Shown: piece after piece, positions 35,379-44,737 of the stretch
Layout of the letters: each line of letters starts with the position of its first letter
Position numbering within the stretch: the stretch's first letter is position 1
Source of the DNA: Vibrio sp. CDRSL-10 TSBA
GTDB lineage: Bacteria; Pseudomonadota; Gammaproteobacteria; Enterobacterales; Vibrionaceae
Length of the DNA stretch: 64,000 bases
NCBI GenBank assembly: GCA_039696685.1
Contig: CP155566.1
Location: 3,100,001-3,164,000, forward strand
Direction of reading: 5' to 3'
The notes under the pieces: generated by a model
Told to the model about the DNA's origin: nothing
Seen by the model: only the letters and a program-made list of their open reading frames with translations
Databases searched by the model: none
Translations under genes and position numbers: made by a program

Positions 35379-35407
35379 ATGTGGGGGATAAAACAGCATA
35401 ACCCAAG
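35379..35407 (-). promoter_or_regulatory. Predicted sigma-32 promoter of groESL
   Basis: On the minus strand CTTGGGT (35401-35407), a 14-base spacer, then CCCCACAT (35379-35386). This resembles the sigma-32 consensus CTTGAAA-N11-16-CCCCATNT. It lies about 68 bp before groES. Confidence 0.6.
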
Positions 35408-35559
35408 GGGGTGAAGTGAAAAAAATGTGATGAAATTAACGAATCTGCGCAGTCATTCACCAGCCACTGCACTGCGGCACGTTTTCCTTGCTTGTGTATA
35501 GTAAATAATTTGCTTTATTAACCTGATTATCCATAATAGATCAGAGGAATAAGAGGGAA

Positions 35560-36180
35560 ATGATGAAGACGATCGACCGGATTTTGCACACCATCAAACG
35601 TGAAGGTGCCGTGACCGCCAAACAGCTTGCCGAAGACTTAGGGATCACGACCATGGGGGCGCGTCAGCACCTGCAGGCATTAGAAGATGATGGTGTCCTG
35701 GCCTTCCATGATGTGAAGGTCAAAGTCGGCCGTCCGACCCGCCACTGGTCCCTGACCAAACAGGGCCATGATCAGTTTGCCGACCGCCACGGCGAGCTGA
35801 CCATTCAGGTTATCGAAGCGGTGGAACACATTTTCGGTAAAGAGGGGCTGGCTAAAGTCGCTGCCGAGCGTGAAGCACAGACACTGGCCCAGTATCAGCA
35901 AGCGGTGCAACACTGCCCTGATCTGGCCGCTAAGCTGGCAAGACTGGTCGAACTGCGCGAGCAGGAAGGCTACATGGCCGAACTGGAACAGACCGAGCAG
36001 GGCTACCTGCTGGTGGAAAATCACTGCCCTATCTGTAAAGCCGCCAAACGCTGTCCGAATCTGTGTCAGTCAGAGCTCAACGTGTTTCAGCGCCTGCTCG
36101 GCGATGAATGCCGGGTGGAGCGCAGTGAACATATCATTGCCGGTGAGCGGCGCTGTACCTACCAGATTTATCCGCTCTGA
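35560..36180 (+). CDS. SufR-type Fe-S/HTH transcriptional regulator
   Basis: 206 aa regulator of the SufR-like COG2345 type. An N-terminal winged HTH (ILHTIKREGAVTAKQLAEDL) is followed by a helical linker and a C-terminal Cys cluster: C156, C159, C165, C169, C184 and C199 (HCPICKAAKRCPNLCQSEL; GERRCTYQIYPL). In SufR, cysteines of this block hold an Fe-S cluster that controls DNA binding. The target here is unknown; no suf operon is near. It is divergent from groES. The two adjacent ATGs at 35560 and 35563 are equivalent. Confidence 0.8.
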   Translation: MMKTIDRILHTIKREGAVTAKQLAEDLGITTMGARQHLQALEDDGVLAFHDVKVKVGRPTRHWSLTKQGHDQFADRHGELTIQVIEAVEHIFGKEGLAKVAAEREAQTLAQYQQAVQHCPDLAAKLARLVELREQEGYMAELEQTEQGYLLVENHCPICKAAKRCPNLCQSELNVFQRLLGDECRVERSEHIIAGERRCTYQIYPL

Positions 36181-36329
36181 TCAGGTGCTGACAGGCTGTC
36201 ACACCGACAGCAGTCAGCACTGTCTCATTTTTGAGAAGACCCCATAGCCGCCGGGCAGTATGCTGTTTTGTCTCTTATGCTTTAGGTATTGATAAGTTCA
36301 TCAATGCCACACTGGCACAGGAGCAAGCC

Positions 36330-36678
36330 ATGTCCCCCCCACATTCCCATGAAGCCCTTCAGACACTGCCACCGTTTGATGAGCTGGTCGAAATGGCCAA
36401 AACCGATCCGGATGGATTTAGCCGCTTTAAGCACACCATGTGTCAGGAGATGATTCAGTCGGCCTCAGATACTATGCAAGCCAGACTGCAGGCCCAGCAG
36501 AGCCACATCGACCTGATCCTCAGTCAATGCAAAAACCCCGACCACGCCAATGTGACCCTGATGCGCGAAACTGTCGATGCAGATGGTAAAATTCCGCAAC
36601 GCGCTGGATGGCGACCTGGATGAACAGAGTGAAGCGCAGGTTATTCCATTCCGGCCGCGCAATGACACCTGGCGCTAA
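36330..36678 (+). CDS. DUF3135 protein (frameshifted as sequenced)
   Basis: Small cytoplasmic protein of unknown function, recognisable as DUF3135. The repaired product is 115 aa: PPFDELVEMAKTDPDGFSRF, a helical middle, and the ending EAQVIPFRPRNDTWR. One extra base in GAAAC at 36567-36571 shifts the last third; GAAC gives TLMRELSMQMVKFRNALDGD. CAGGAG sits six bases before the ATG. Confidence 0.75.
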
Positions 36679-36751
36679 CGCTCATACCGCAGAGCACGAC
36701 TAGCCCGCAAAGCGTAGTGTAAAATCAGCAAGTGTTGATAAATCAGCGCTT

Positions 36752-37210
36752 TCAGCGCTGCTCCGGCGGGCCGAACCGGTTGTGGTCTTCGACGGCGGGT
36801 AACAAGCCACACTCAATTAAAATCCAGCTGCCACACAGCAGCGCCAGCAGAGTCGCTCCGGTATCCAGCAAGGTTGGCGTGGCGACCATATCATCTTCAG
36901 CGCCCGGCACCATCATACGCCCGATCACCAAAGGCACATTAAGCAACAGCCACCAGCTGGTTTTATTGCGATCGTGCCAGCGTTTGGCGGTTACGGCCAG
37001 ATCGGGGATGAGCAATACCAGCAGCAGCAAAGGGATCAGCAGCGGAGCCAGCCCGGGCACCAGGCGGTTACACAGTTGAATAAAGACCACGATGCTCAGG
37101 TAATAGCACAGATTCCAGATCCAGAATGTACGCCGTCCGACCCGGCCCTGAAAAGAGAACAGCAACTGCTGTAAAAATTGTGAATCCAAAGACATAACTC
37201 TTAACGACAT
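36752..37210 (-). CDS. DUF805 inner-membrane protein
   Basis: 152 aa with the DUF805 pattern: FSFQGRVGRRTFWIWNL, four hydrophobic segments and the motif LAVTAKRWHDRNKTSWW. Function unknown. The start at 37210 has AGGAG upstream; 37195 is an alternative. It lies close to the isomerase gene upstream and may be cotranscribed. Confidence 0.8.
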   Translation of the reverse strand: MSLRVMSLDSQFLQQLLFSFQGRVGRRTFWIWNLCYYLSIVVFIQLCNRLVPGLAPLLIPLLLLVLLIPDLAVTAKRWHDRNKTSWWLLLNVPLVIGRMMVPGAEDDMVATPTLLDTGATLLALLCGSWILIECGLLPAVEDHNRFGPPEQR

Positions 37211-37242
37211 AACCTCTCCTTTGGGCCCGGACCGGCAGAATG

Positions 37243-37590
37243 TCAATGCATCACACTGCGGAAACAGGCCTGATCCAATTCACGAATACTGACCGATAAG
37301 CTGCGTACCTGCCCGGTCTGGCTGTCGAGCACTTGCATCAGCTGCTGCGATAACGTTTGCTTCTGCTCGGCGCTGTAACCGGACATCACTTCGACACTGA
37401 TATAGATAAAGTCTTCACTGTCCGCCTGATCACCAATCAACCAGTGATGGCAGCGCAGGGTGCGCGATTTCACCGTCAGCACATCAAATAATCTGCACTC
37501 AATCATCACCTGATGGAGATCTTCCAGCAGCCCCTGCACATTGACGCGCTCCTCGACCGAATTAGAGTACTCCAGCACCAAATTAGGCAT
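37243..37590 (-). CDS. 5-carboxymethyl-2-hydroxymuconate isomerase-like (tautomerase superfamily)
   Basis: 115 aa, CHMI family. Pro follows the initiator Met (MPNLVLEYSNSVEERV), which on Met removal gives the N-terminal Pro base used by tautomerases. HpaF itself acts in homoprotocatechuate degradation, but no hpa genes are near, so the substrate is unknown. The ATG at 37590 exposes Pro1; a GTG six bases earlier would not. Confidence 0.75.
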   Translation of the reverse strand: MPNLVLEYSNSVEERVNVQGLLEDLHQVMIECRLFDVLTVKSRTLRCHHWLIGDQADSEDFIYISVEVMSGYSAEQKQTLSQQLMQVLDSQTGQVRSLSVSIRELDQACFRSVMH

Positions 37591-37821
37591 ATTCACTTCC
37601 CTGTTACGTCATTTCATCATAGTAAACTGACACTAATAGCAAGTCGCAGCACAAAATCCGAGCATATCCCCTCTATTCTGTATAGCAGATCACTGCCGCA
37701 CGCGTGCCGCACTGGATAAGATCCCAGAAAGTCATGACCGGAGTCATGATCTGCTCAGTTTTATCTGTTATATTCAGTCGCAATCAGGTTTTTTTTATTA
37801 ATTGAAATTGGAGATATTCCT

Positions 37822-38593
37822 ATGCGTCGTCCTGTAGTGATGGGGAACTGGAAACTAAATGGCAGCAAAGCAATGGTAACTGAACTATTGGCTGGCCTGA
37901 ATGCAGAACTTGAAGGTGTAACTGGTGTTGACGTGGCAGTAGCGCCACCAGCTCTTTACCTGGATCTGGCTGAGCGTCTGATCGCAGAAGGCGGCAACAA
38001 GATGATCCTGGGTGCACAAAACACTGACCTGAACAACAGCGGTGCGTTCACTGGCGATATGTCTCCGGCTATGCTGAAAGATTTCGGTGCTTCTCACATC
38101 ATCATCGGTCACTCAGAGCGTCGTGAATACCACCACGAATCAGACGAGTTTCGTTGCGAAGAAATTTGCGTTCCTGAAAGAAAACGGCCTGACTCCGGTT
38201 TTCTGTATCGGTGAATCTGAAGCGCAAAACGAAGCGGGCGAAACTGAAGCAGTATGCGCACGTCAAATCAACGCAGTGATCGACGCTTACGGCGTAGAAG
38301 CTCTGAACGGCGCAATCATCGCTTACGAACCAATCTGGGCAATCGGTACAGGTAAAGCAGCGACTGCAGACGATGCACAGCGCATCCACGCTTCTATCCG
38401 TGCCCTGATCGCAGTAAAAGATGCAGCGGTTGCTGAGCAAGTGATCATCCAGTACGGCGGTTCAGTAAAACCTGAAAACGCAGAAGCTTACTTCGCACAA
38501 CCAGACATCGATGGTGCTCTGGTTGGCGGCGCATCTCTGGATGCGAAAAGCTTTGCAGCGATTGCTAAAGCAGCAGCAAAAGCAAAAGCTTAA
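37822..38593 (+). CDS. tpiA: Triosephosphate isomerase (frameshifted as sequenced)
   Basis: Glycolytic isomerase. The repaired product is 256 aa: [16 protein letters not shown] with the active-site Asn and Lys, His in [12 protein letters not shown], and Glu in [12 protein letters not shown]. One extra T in GTTTC at 38148-38152 splits it; GTTC gives [16 protein letters not shown]. Confidence 0.95.
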
Positions 38594-38606
38594 TCGCTTT
38601 TAGCAG

Positions 38607-38636
38607 TAAAAAAGGTCGGCTTGCCGGCCTTTTTTC
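38607..38636 (+). terminator. Rho-independent terminator after tpiA
   Basis: Stem AAAAAGGTCGGC / GCCGGCCTTTTT (one G-T pair) followed by a T run. Confidence 0.85.
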
Positions 38637-38794
38637 GTTGCTGCGCCTTCCCGCCAGCGCGCTAGTGCCTCCCGGCAATATCAGGTATCCTTGTCATATT
38701 GCGCTGCCACACTCGCCTAGCCGTCTTCACCAGTGCCCACAAGCGCGAGTCTCCCGGCGGCTTCACACACCACCAACCCGCTTGCAGAAACAGT

Positions 38795-40165
38795 ATGAAC
38801 GATAAACACGGCCTGCTCTCGGCACCGATTGCGCTGGTATTGCGCCAGATGACTATCCCTATGGTCGTCGGCATGATAGCGATTCTGATGTTCAATCTGG
38901 TCGACACCTTTTTCATCTCTCTGCTCGGTACTGATGCCCTGGCGGCGATCAGTTATACCTTTCCGGTCACGTTTGCCGTCAACTGTATCACCATGGGCAT
39001 CGGCGTTGGCTTATCGACCAGCATCGGCCGTCTGCTCGGCCAGGGCGATGCCCCGGATGCGGCCCGTTTTGCCACTCATGGTCTGATACTGGCTGTGTGT
39101 CTGGTCACAGTCGCCTCACTCAGTGGCTTCTTTACCATCGAGCCGCTGTTTCTGGCACTCGGAGCCAAACCTGAGCTACTGCCGCTGATCGAACAGTATA
39201 TGCAGGTGTGGTACCTGACGATTCCGCTGCTGGTGATCCCGATGGCCGGCAACAGCGCAATTCGCGCCACCGGTGACACCAAAACACCGGCTAAAATGAT
39301 GCTGCTGGCCGGAGCGATTAACGGCGGCCTCGATCCGCTGCTGATCTTTGGCTACGGTCCGTTTCCCGAACTGGGTATGCAGGGCGCGGCGATTGCCAGC
39401 GCTGTATCCTGGCTTGGGGCTCTGCTTGGCTCTGGTTATGTGCTGATCAAACGCGAACACCTGCTGGCTGTGCCGCGCCTCAGTCATTTGCTGCACGACT
39501 GGCGCCAGATCCTGAAAATCGGCACACCGGCCGCACTCTCCACCGCCATGAACCCGCTGTGCGGAGCCCTGCTGATGAAGCTGCTCTCCGGTCACGGTAC
39601 GGCAGCGGTGGCGGCTTATGGTGCGGCACAGCGGATTGAATCCATTCTGATTCTGGTGCTGATGTCACTGACTTCGGTGCTGACGCCGTTTATGGCGCAG
39701 AATCTGGGCGCGGGGAATCCGCAGCGCAGTTTTGCCGGCCTGTTCCTTAGCCTGCGTTTTGCCCTGCTGTTTCAACTGATGATTTTTATCATGATGGTGC
39801 CACTGAGTATTCCGCTCGCAGCGCTGTTCTCCCAAGAGCAGGCGGTACGCGACCTGTTGTGGCATTACCTGTTGGTGGTGCCGTTCAGCTATGGCTTTCA
39901 GGGAGTGGTAATGATGCTGGTATCAGCGCTGAATGCCCTGCATCTGCCGCTCAAGGCGTTTCAGTGGAGTTTTATGCGCCTGTTTGTGTTTACCCTGCCC
40001 GCGGCCTGGCTCGGGTCATGGCTGTTCGATATTGAAGGGTTATTTATCGGCATTGCCTGCGGTAATGTACTGGGCGGCTTGTTTGGTTATCTGTATGCCG
40101 TGCTGCTGCGCCGCCGTTTTAGCGCCGCGCAAACCCAATCGGACAGCTCCGCGGCGACGCACTAA
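38795..40165 (+). CDS. MATE-family multidrug/sodium antiporter
   Basis: 456 aa with about 12 hydrophobic helices in two similar halves (LRQMTIPMVVGMIAILMFNL; LKIGTPAALSTAMNPLCGAL). Typical MATE drug or cation efflux pump of the inner membrane; substrate not predictable. The ATG at 38795 starts MNDKHGLLSAPI, the usual short cytoplasmic lead. The ribosome site is weak. Confidence 0.87.
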   Translation: MNDKHGLLSAPIALVLRQMTIPMVVGMIAILMFNLVDTFFISLLGTDALAAISYTFPVTFAVNCITMGIGVGLSTSIGRLLGQGDAPDAARFATHGLILAVCLVTVASLSGFFTIEPLFLALGAKPELLPLIEQYMQVWYLTIPLLVIPMAGNSAIRATGDTKTPAKMMLLAGAINGGLDPLLIFGYGPFPELGMQGAAIASAVSWLGALLGSGYVLIKREHLLAVPRLSHLLHDWRQILKIGTPAALSTAMNPLCGALLMKLLSGHGTAAVAAYGAAQRIESILILVLMSLTSVLTPFMAQNLGAGNPQRSFAGLFLSLRFALLFQLMIFIMMVPLSIPLAALFSQEQAVRDLLWHYLLVVPFSYGFQGVVMMLVSALNALHLPLKAFQWSFMRLFVFTLPAAWLGSWLFDIEGLFIGIACGNVLGGLFGYLYAVLLRRRFSAAQTQSDSSAATH

Positions 40166-40234
40166 ACCGGCCACGTCAGTCGTATGGCTGTCCTTAACCA
40201 GCATCGCTTTATGTCTGCCAGCCATAATCTGCCG

Positions 40235-40288
40235 CCAGCAACAAGAACACGTCTGCTGGCAACAAGAACACTGTCTGCTGGCAACAAA
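40235..40288. repeat. Degenerate tandem repeat, about 21 bp unit
   Basis: Three successive units built on CTGGCAACAAGAACAC (the first reads CCAGCAACAAGAACAC, the third is cut to GGCAACAAAAAAG). They lie just before the rraA terminator. Probably replication slippage. Confidence 0.6.
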
Positions 40289-40310
40289 AAAGCCGGCAGT
40301 CAGGCCGGCT
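40285..40310 (-). terminator. Rho-independent terminator after rraA
   Basis: On the minus strand, stem AGCCGGC / GCCGGCT followed by six T. The T run lies within the last tandem repeat unit. Confidence 0.8.
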
Positions 40311-40325
40311 TAATTTCAGCAACGA

Positions 40326-40880
40326 TCAGAGCAGTCTGTCGTCATCATCCAGAATCTCTTCCAGTTCTTCCAGCACTTCATCTTCTTCACTGTCGAGACC
40401 ACTGTTAAGCGGTTCTTGTGACAAGATGATGCCGGTATTGTCCGCATAGAGATAATCTTCCGGCAGGAAAGTGACACCACCGAAATTGACCGGTACATCC
40501 ACTTCACCAATCCCCTGCGCGGTGGCACCGACCGGAATCGAGGCCATGGCCTGAATACCGATACTCATGTCTTCCAGCTCGTCCACTTCACGTACACAGC
40601 CGTAGACCACGATGCCTTCCCATTCGTTCTCTTCTGCCAATGCCGCCAGTTCAGCGTCAATCAGCGCTCGGCGCAGTGAGCCGCCACCGTCGATCAGCAA
40701 TACCCGGCCCAGGCCGTCCTGTTCGAGGGTTTCGCGGATAAGACCATTGTCTTCAAAACATTTAATGGTCGTGACCTGCCCCGCGAAGGAAGCACAGCCG
40801 CCAAAATTGCTAAACATGGGTTCTACCACATCCACCTGGTCGAGATAGATATCACATAACGCAGAGGTGTTATATTCCAT
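40326..40880 (-). CDS. rraA: Regulator of ribonuclease activity A, with acidic tail
   Basis: Trimeric inhibitor that binds RNase E and RNA helicases and lowers degradosome activity. 184 aa: the core is conserved ([39 protein letters not shown]). The last 25 or so residues form a very acidic tail ([19 protein letters not shown]) absent from E. coli RraA (161 aa). It follows menA, 75 bp downstream. Confidence 0.92.
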   Translation of the reverse strand: MEYNTSALCDIYLDQVDVVEPMFSNFGGCASFAGQVTTIKCFEDNGLIRETLEQDGLGRVLLIDGGGSLRRALIDAELAALAEENEWEGIVVYGCVREVDELEDMSIGIQAMASIPVGATAQGIGEVDVPVNFGGVTFLPEDYLYADNTGIILSQEPLNSGLDSEEDEVLEELEEILDDDDRLL

Positions 40881-40955
40881 AGCTTGAGTCTCTTTGCGAA
40901 CAGTCTTTAAACGAGTATATCGGGTCGTTGAGTCAATGCAATGACATTGTGCACA

Positions 40956-41873
40956 TTAACTCGTCAGAGTTTGCGCGATAACTACCCCAACAAACAAAAG
41001 GTTAGTCACCAGCGAACATTTGACGATCGCCGGTAGCATAGGGGCAATCTGGGCCGGCTTTTGCGTCGCCCACACTGCACGGCTGTGGCGGGTAACAATA
41101 ATCAGGCTGAGCAGAAACGGCAGGCTGATCCAAACTGGTTTACTCTGCATCAGCAGATAGCCGCCAAACGCCACCAGCGCGCCAGCCAGCAGCAGAAAGT
41201 GATACTGCTTGGCTCGTTGCTGCCCCAGACGCACCGCCACGGTACGCTTGCCGCACTCGGCATCATTCTCGATGTCACGCATATTATTGACATTGAGCAC
41301 CGCGACCGCCAGCAGACCGCAGCCTAACGAGGGCAGAAACAGGCTCCAGTCAATCGAGCCGGTGTGCAGAAAGTAAGTGCCGGATACGCCGAGCAGACCA
41401 AAAAAGATAAACACCGACAAATCACCCAGGCCGACATAGCCATACGGCTTATTACCGACGGTATACGCAATCGCGGCCGCCATCGCCAGTACGCCAAGAC
41501 CAATAAAGGCCAGAATGCTCTGCAGACTGTCGAGGGCATACAGCACCAGTCCCAGGCCGGCAATGATGGTCAGCACCACATTAATGATGATCGCCTGCTT
41601 CATGTCAGCCAGCGATACCTCACCAGACTGGATGGCGCGCATCGGACCGAGACGTTTTTCGTTATCGGTGCCTTTGACGGCATCACCGTAGTCATTAGCA
41701 AGATTAGACAAGATCTGCAGCAGCGTCGCGGTTAACAGCGCCAGCACTGCAATGGCCGGAGCAAAACGGCCGGATGAGAAAGCCAGAGCACTGCCGGTAA
41801 AAATCGACACCAGTGCCAACGGCAGCGTTTTAGGGCGGGCGGCGTCAAACCAGATACGTAATGAATTCTTCAT
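40956..41873 (-). CDS. menA: 1,4-dihydroxy-2-naphthoate polyprenyltransferase
   Basis: Membrane UbiA-family prenyltransferase that makes demethylmenaquinone. 305 aa with eight or nine helices, start WFDAARPKTLPLALVSIFTG, and prenyl-diphosphate-binding Asp-rich motifs NLANDYGDAVKGTDNEKR and NVNNMRDIENDAECGKRT. Menaquinone is the electron donor for the fumarate reductase encoded nearby (functional link by inference). Confidence 0.94.
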   Translation of the reverse strand: MKNSLRIWFDAARPKTLPLALVSIFTGSALAFSSGRFAPAIAVLALLTATLLQILSNLANDYGDAVKGTDNEKRLGPMRAIQSGEVSLADMKQAIIINVVLTIIAGLGLVLYALDSLQSILAFIGLGVLAMAAAIAYTVGNKPYGYVGLGDLSVFIFFGLLGVSGTYFLHTGSIDWSLFLPSLGCGLLAVAVLNVNNMRDIENDAECGKRTVAVRLGQQRAKQYHFLLLAGALVAFGGYLLMQSKPVWISLPFLLSLIIVTRHSRAVWATQKPAQIAPMLPAIVKCSLVTNLLFVGVVIAQTLTS

Positions 41874-41926
41874 AGTGATGAGAGATTGATCAACATACGT
41901 TCAGTATACGCCCAATCTGAGAACAC

Positions 41927-41954
41927 AAAAAAGCCCACCAGATCAAGGTGGGCT
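41927..41954 (-). terminator. Rho-independent terminator after hslU
   Basis: On the minus strand, stem AGCCCACC / GGTGGGCT followed by six T. Confidence 0.85.
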
Positions 41955-41999
41955 CAGAAAAATGCACAATTTTATACTGTCAGAGTAAAACCGGGGCGA

Positions 42000-43332
42000 T
42001 TACAGGATGAAACGGCTCAGGTCTTCGTCTTCCACCAGCTCACCCAGACGAGCTCTGACATAAGCACCGTCAATGGTCAGGCTGTCGCCGGCTTTTTCGG
42101 TGGCGTCAAACGAGATTTCATCCATCAGACGCTCCATCACAGTATGCAGACGACGGGCACCGATGTTCTCCGTGGTCTCGTTGACCTGCCACGCAGCCTC
42201 TGCGATCTGCTTGATGCCGTCTTCGGTAAAGTCGACATTCACATCTTCCGTTTTCATCAGCGCAATGTACTGTTCGGTCAGTGAGGCTTTTGGTTCGGTC
42301 AGGATGCGCTTAAAGTCATTGCTCGACAGCGCTTCCAGCTCAACACGAATCGGCAGACGGCCCTGCAGCTCAGGGATCAGATCCGATGGCTTCGCGACCT
42401 GGAAACGCGCCCGAAGCAATAAACAGGATATGGTCGGTACGCACCATGCCATGCTTGGTCGATACCGTGCTGCCTTCAATCAACGGCAGCAGATCACGCT
42501 GCACCCCTTCGCGGGACACATCCGGACCTGAGCTTTCGCCGCGTTTACAGATTTTGTCAATCTCGTCGATAAACACGATGCCGTTGTTTTCAACATTGTA
42601 AATCGCCTGCTCTTTGAGCTCTTCCTGATTGACCAGCTTAGCCGCTTCTTCTTCAGTCAGTGCTTTCAGCGCTTCTTTGATTTTCAGCTTACGCTTTTTC
42701 TTGGTGTCGCCACCCAGATTCTGGAACAGACCCTGCAGTTGGTTGGTCATCTCTTCCATACCCGGAGGTGCCATAATCTCTACGCCCATCTGCGGCGCAG
42801 CGACTTCGATCTCAATCTCTTTATCATCCAGTTTATTTTCACGCAGTTTCTTGCGGAAAATCTGGCGGGTATTGGAAGACTCATCGTTGTGCTCTGCCTG
42901 CCCCCACGCATCGCGCGCCGGTGGCAGCAAGGCATCCAGAATACGCTCTTCCGCCAGCTCTTCGGCGCGGAATTTCACCTTCTCCATCGCCTGCTGATGG
43001 GTCAGTTTCACGGCCACATCGGTCAGATCGCGGATGATGGTCTCGACTTCTTTACCCACATAGCCCACTTCGGTGAACTTGGTGGCTTCGACTTTGATGA
43101 ACGGCGCGTTGGCCAGTTTGGCCAGACGGCGGGCGATTTCAGTTTTACCCACACCGGTCGGACCGATCATCAGAATATTTTTCGGCGTCACTTCGACCCG
43201 CAGGCTCTCTTCGAGCTGCATACGGCGCCAGCGGTTACGCAGTGCAATCGCAACCGCTCGTTTCGCTTTATCCTGCCCGATGATGTGACGGTTCAGTTCA
43301 TGGACAATCTCACGAGGAGTCATTTCAGACAT
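42000..43332 (-). CDS. hslU: HslU (ClpY) ATPase of the HslUV protease (frameshifted as sequenced)
   Basis: AAA+ unfoldase that feeds substrates to HslV. The repaired product is 443 aa: Walker [16 protein letters not shown], the intermediate I-domain, Walker [12 protein letters not shown] and the C-terminal [10 protein letters not shown] that inserts into HslV. One extra base in GAAAC at 42402-42406 (plus strand) splits it; GTTC on the coding strand gives [19 protein letters not shown]. Start at 43332 with AGGA upstream, 33 bp after hslV. Confidence 0.95.
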
Positions 43333-43365
43333 AATGCTTTCCTTCAATTCGGTGGCTGGCAGCGC

Positions 43366-43923
43366 TTACTGATCGCTGGTCGCTGGCAGCATTCCCTCAG
43401 GGATCTCCAGCTCTTCAATCGTATGATGGTGGTTGGTGAACACACAGATGTCACCGGCAATCTTCAGGGCTTTTTCCGCAATCTCGCGCGCATCCAGCTC
43501 GGTATTTTCCAGCAGGGCAATCGCCGCCGCCTGGGCGTAGTTACCGCCGGAACCAATCGCAATCAGGTCATGCTCCGGCTGCAGCACATCCCCATTACCG
43601 GTAATGATCAGCGACGCGGTTTCATCTGCCACCGCCAGAATTGCTTCCAGGCGGCGTAATGCACGGTCACTGCGCCAGTCTTTCGCCAGTTCAACCGCGG
43701 CTTTAGTCAGGTGTCCCTGGTGCATTTGCAATTTACTTTCGAAACGCTCAAACAGCGTGAATGCGTCCGCCGTACCACCCGCGAATCCGGCCAATACTTT
43801 GTTGTTGTACAAACGACGAACTTTGCGCGCGTTGCCTTTCATCACGGTATTGCCAAGCGAGACTTGTCCGTCACCTGCGATGACAACTTTGTTATTACGA
43901 CGTACAGATACGATGGTAGTCAC
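43366..43923 (-). CDS. hslV: HslV (ClpQ) protease subunit
   Basis: Threonine peptidase of HslUV. 185 aa. It starts with GTG at 43923, so that processing exposes the catalytic Thr in [20 protein letters not shown]; earlier in-frame ATGs would bury it. Also [17 protein letters not shown]. It has a slightly longer C-terminus than E. coli HslV. First gene of hslVU. Confidence 0.94.
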   Translation of the reverse strand: MTTIVSVRRNNKVVIAGDGQVSLGNTVMKGNARKVRRLYNNKVLAGFAGGTADAFTLFERFESKLQMHQGHLTKAAVELAKDWRSDRALRRLEAILAVADETASLIITGNGDVLQPEHDLIAIGSGGNYAQAAAIALLENTELDAREIAEKALKIAGDICVFTNHHHTIEELEIPEGMLPATSDQ

Positions 43924-44014
43924 TAGGAACCCCTTTGTGGTTTTCACTATCAAGATAGTGGTTATATGAGGCTGGAAAATCAAAATTCAAGGGAAAGAAT
44001 CGCCGCCCCAACGC

Positions 44015-44041
44015 AAAACGCCCGGAGAAACTCCGGGCGTT
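44015..44041 (-). terminator. Terminator between ftsN and hslV
   Basis: Stem AACGCCCGGAG / CTCCGGGCGTT with a three-base loop and a short T run on the minus strand. The loop reads GAAAC across its edge and could itself carry the extra base seen elsewhere. Confidence 0.7.
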
Positions 44042-44054
44042 ACTGATATCAGGT

Positions 44055-44609
44055 TTACTGCTGCTCTTTCCAGATAGCGCAGGGTTCAATCTTGGCACGC
44101 TGCAGCTTATGCTTGTCGCGCTCGGCATCGCGCTTGAACTTGTACGGGCCGAGTACCACCCGAAACCAGCTGCTGCCTTCCTTATTGCGGATCTTACTGC
44201 TCAGGCCCTGAAAAGCGATATCCAGCTTGCGGGTTTCCGCCTGGTGCATGGTTTTGTATGCCCCGCACTGCATGATGTAAGGAATGTCCGACACCTGCAG
44301 TTCTTTAGCTTTGACCTCAATCTGGCGATTAGGCAGCGATTCCACGTAATCCCACTGTTCGGTCGGTGGTGGCGGCAGGCTGTTGGCCGGCTGCGGTTTA
44401 CTGACCGGCAGCGGCTTGGTTTCCACCACTTGCGGTGCGGGTGGCTCGGGATCCTGACTGAGCTGATACAAACCATAGCCAAAGCCGCCCGCCAGCAAGA
44501 GAGCCAGCAGACCACTGCGCCAGGGTTTTCTGCGTCGGGGAGTGGGAGTTGTTTTCCGGGTCGGCTTTTTCGGACTACGACCGCGTCTTACATAATCTTT
44601 ATTAGCCAC
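44055..44609 (-). CDS. ftsN: Cell division protein FtsN
   Basis: Bitopic divisome protein that triggers septal peptidoglycan synthesis. 184 aa, shorter than E. coli FtsN: a basic cytoplasmic N-terminus (YVRRGRSPKKPTRKT), one membrane helix (about 33-50), a Pro-rich linker, and a C-terminal SPOR domain (IPYIMQCGAYKTMHQAET; SWFRVVLGPYKFKRDAER). Position between cytR and hslVU matches E. coli. Confidence 0.9.
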   Translation of the reverse strand: MANKDYVRRGRSPKKPTRKTTPTPRRRKPWRSGLLALLLAGGFGYGLYQLSQDPEPPAPQVVETKPLPVSKPQPANSLPPPPTEQWDYVESLPNRQIEVKAKELQVSDIPYIMQCGAYKTMHQAETRKLDIAFQGLSSKIRNKEGSSWFRVVLGPYKFKRDAERDKHKLQRAKIEPCAIWKEQQ

Positions 44610-44737
44610 AAACTATTTCGAAAGTTGACAATTTTGTCTTCATGTTAATGCAGTTTCCTGCCGGATAACAGAGCAGAAATGGAAGCGGCGTGTCAAAATA
44701 CGCCGCTCACACTGAGATATTACTCGCGCTTAAAGCG

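Noticed and set aside
42739..43659. Long frame antisense to hslU/hslV
   Set aside because: Crosses two well-supported genes on the other strand; His/Gln-rich shadow translation.
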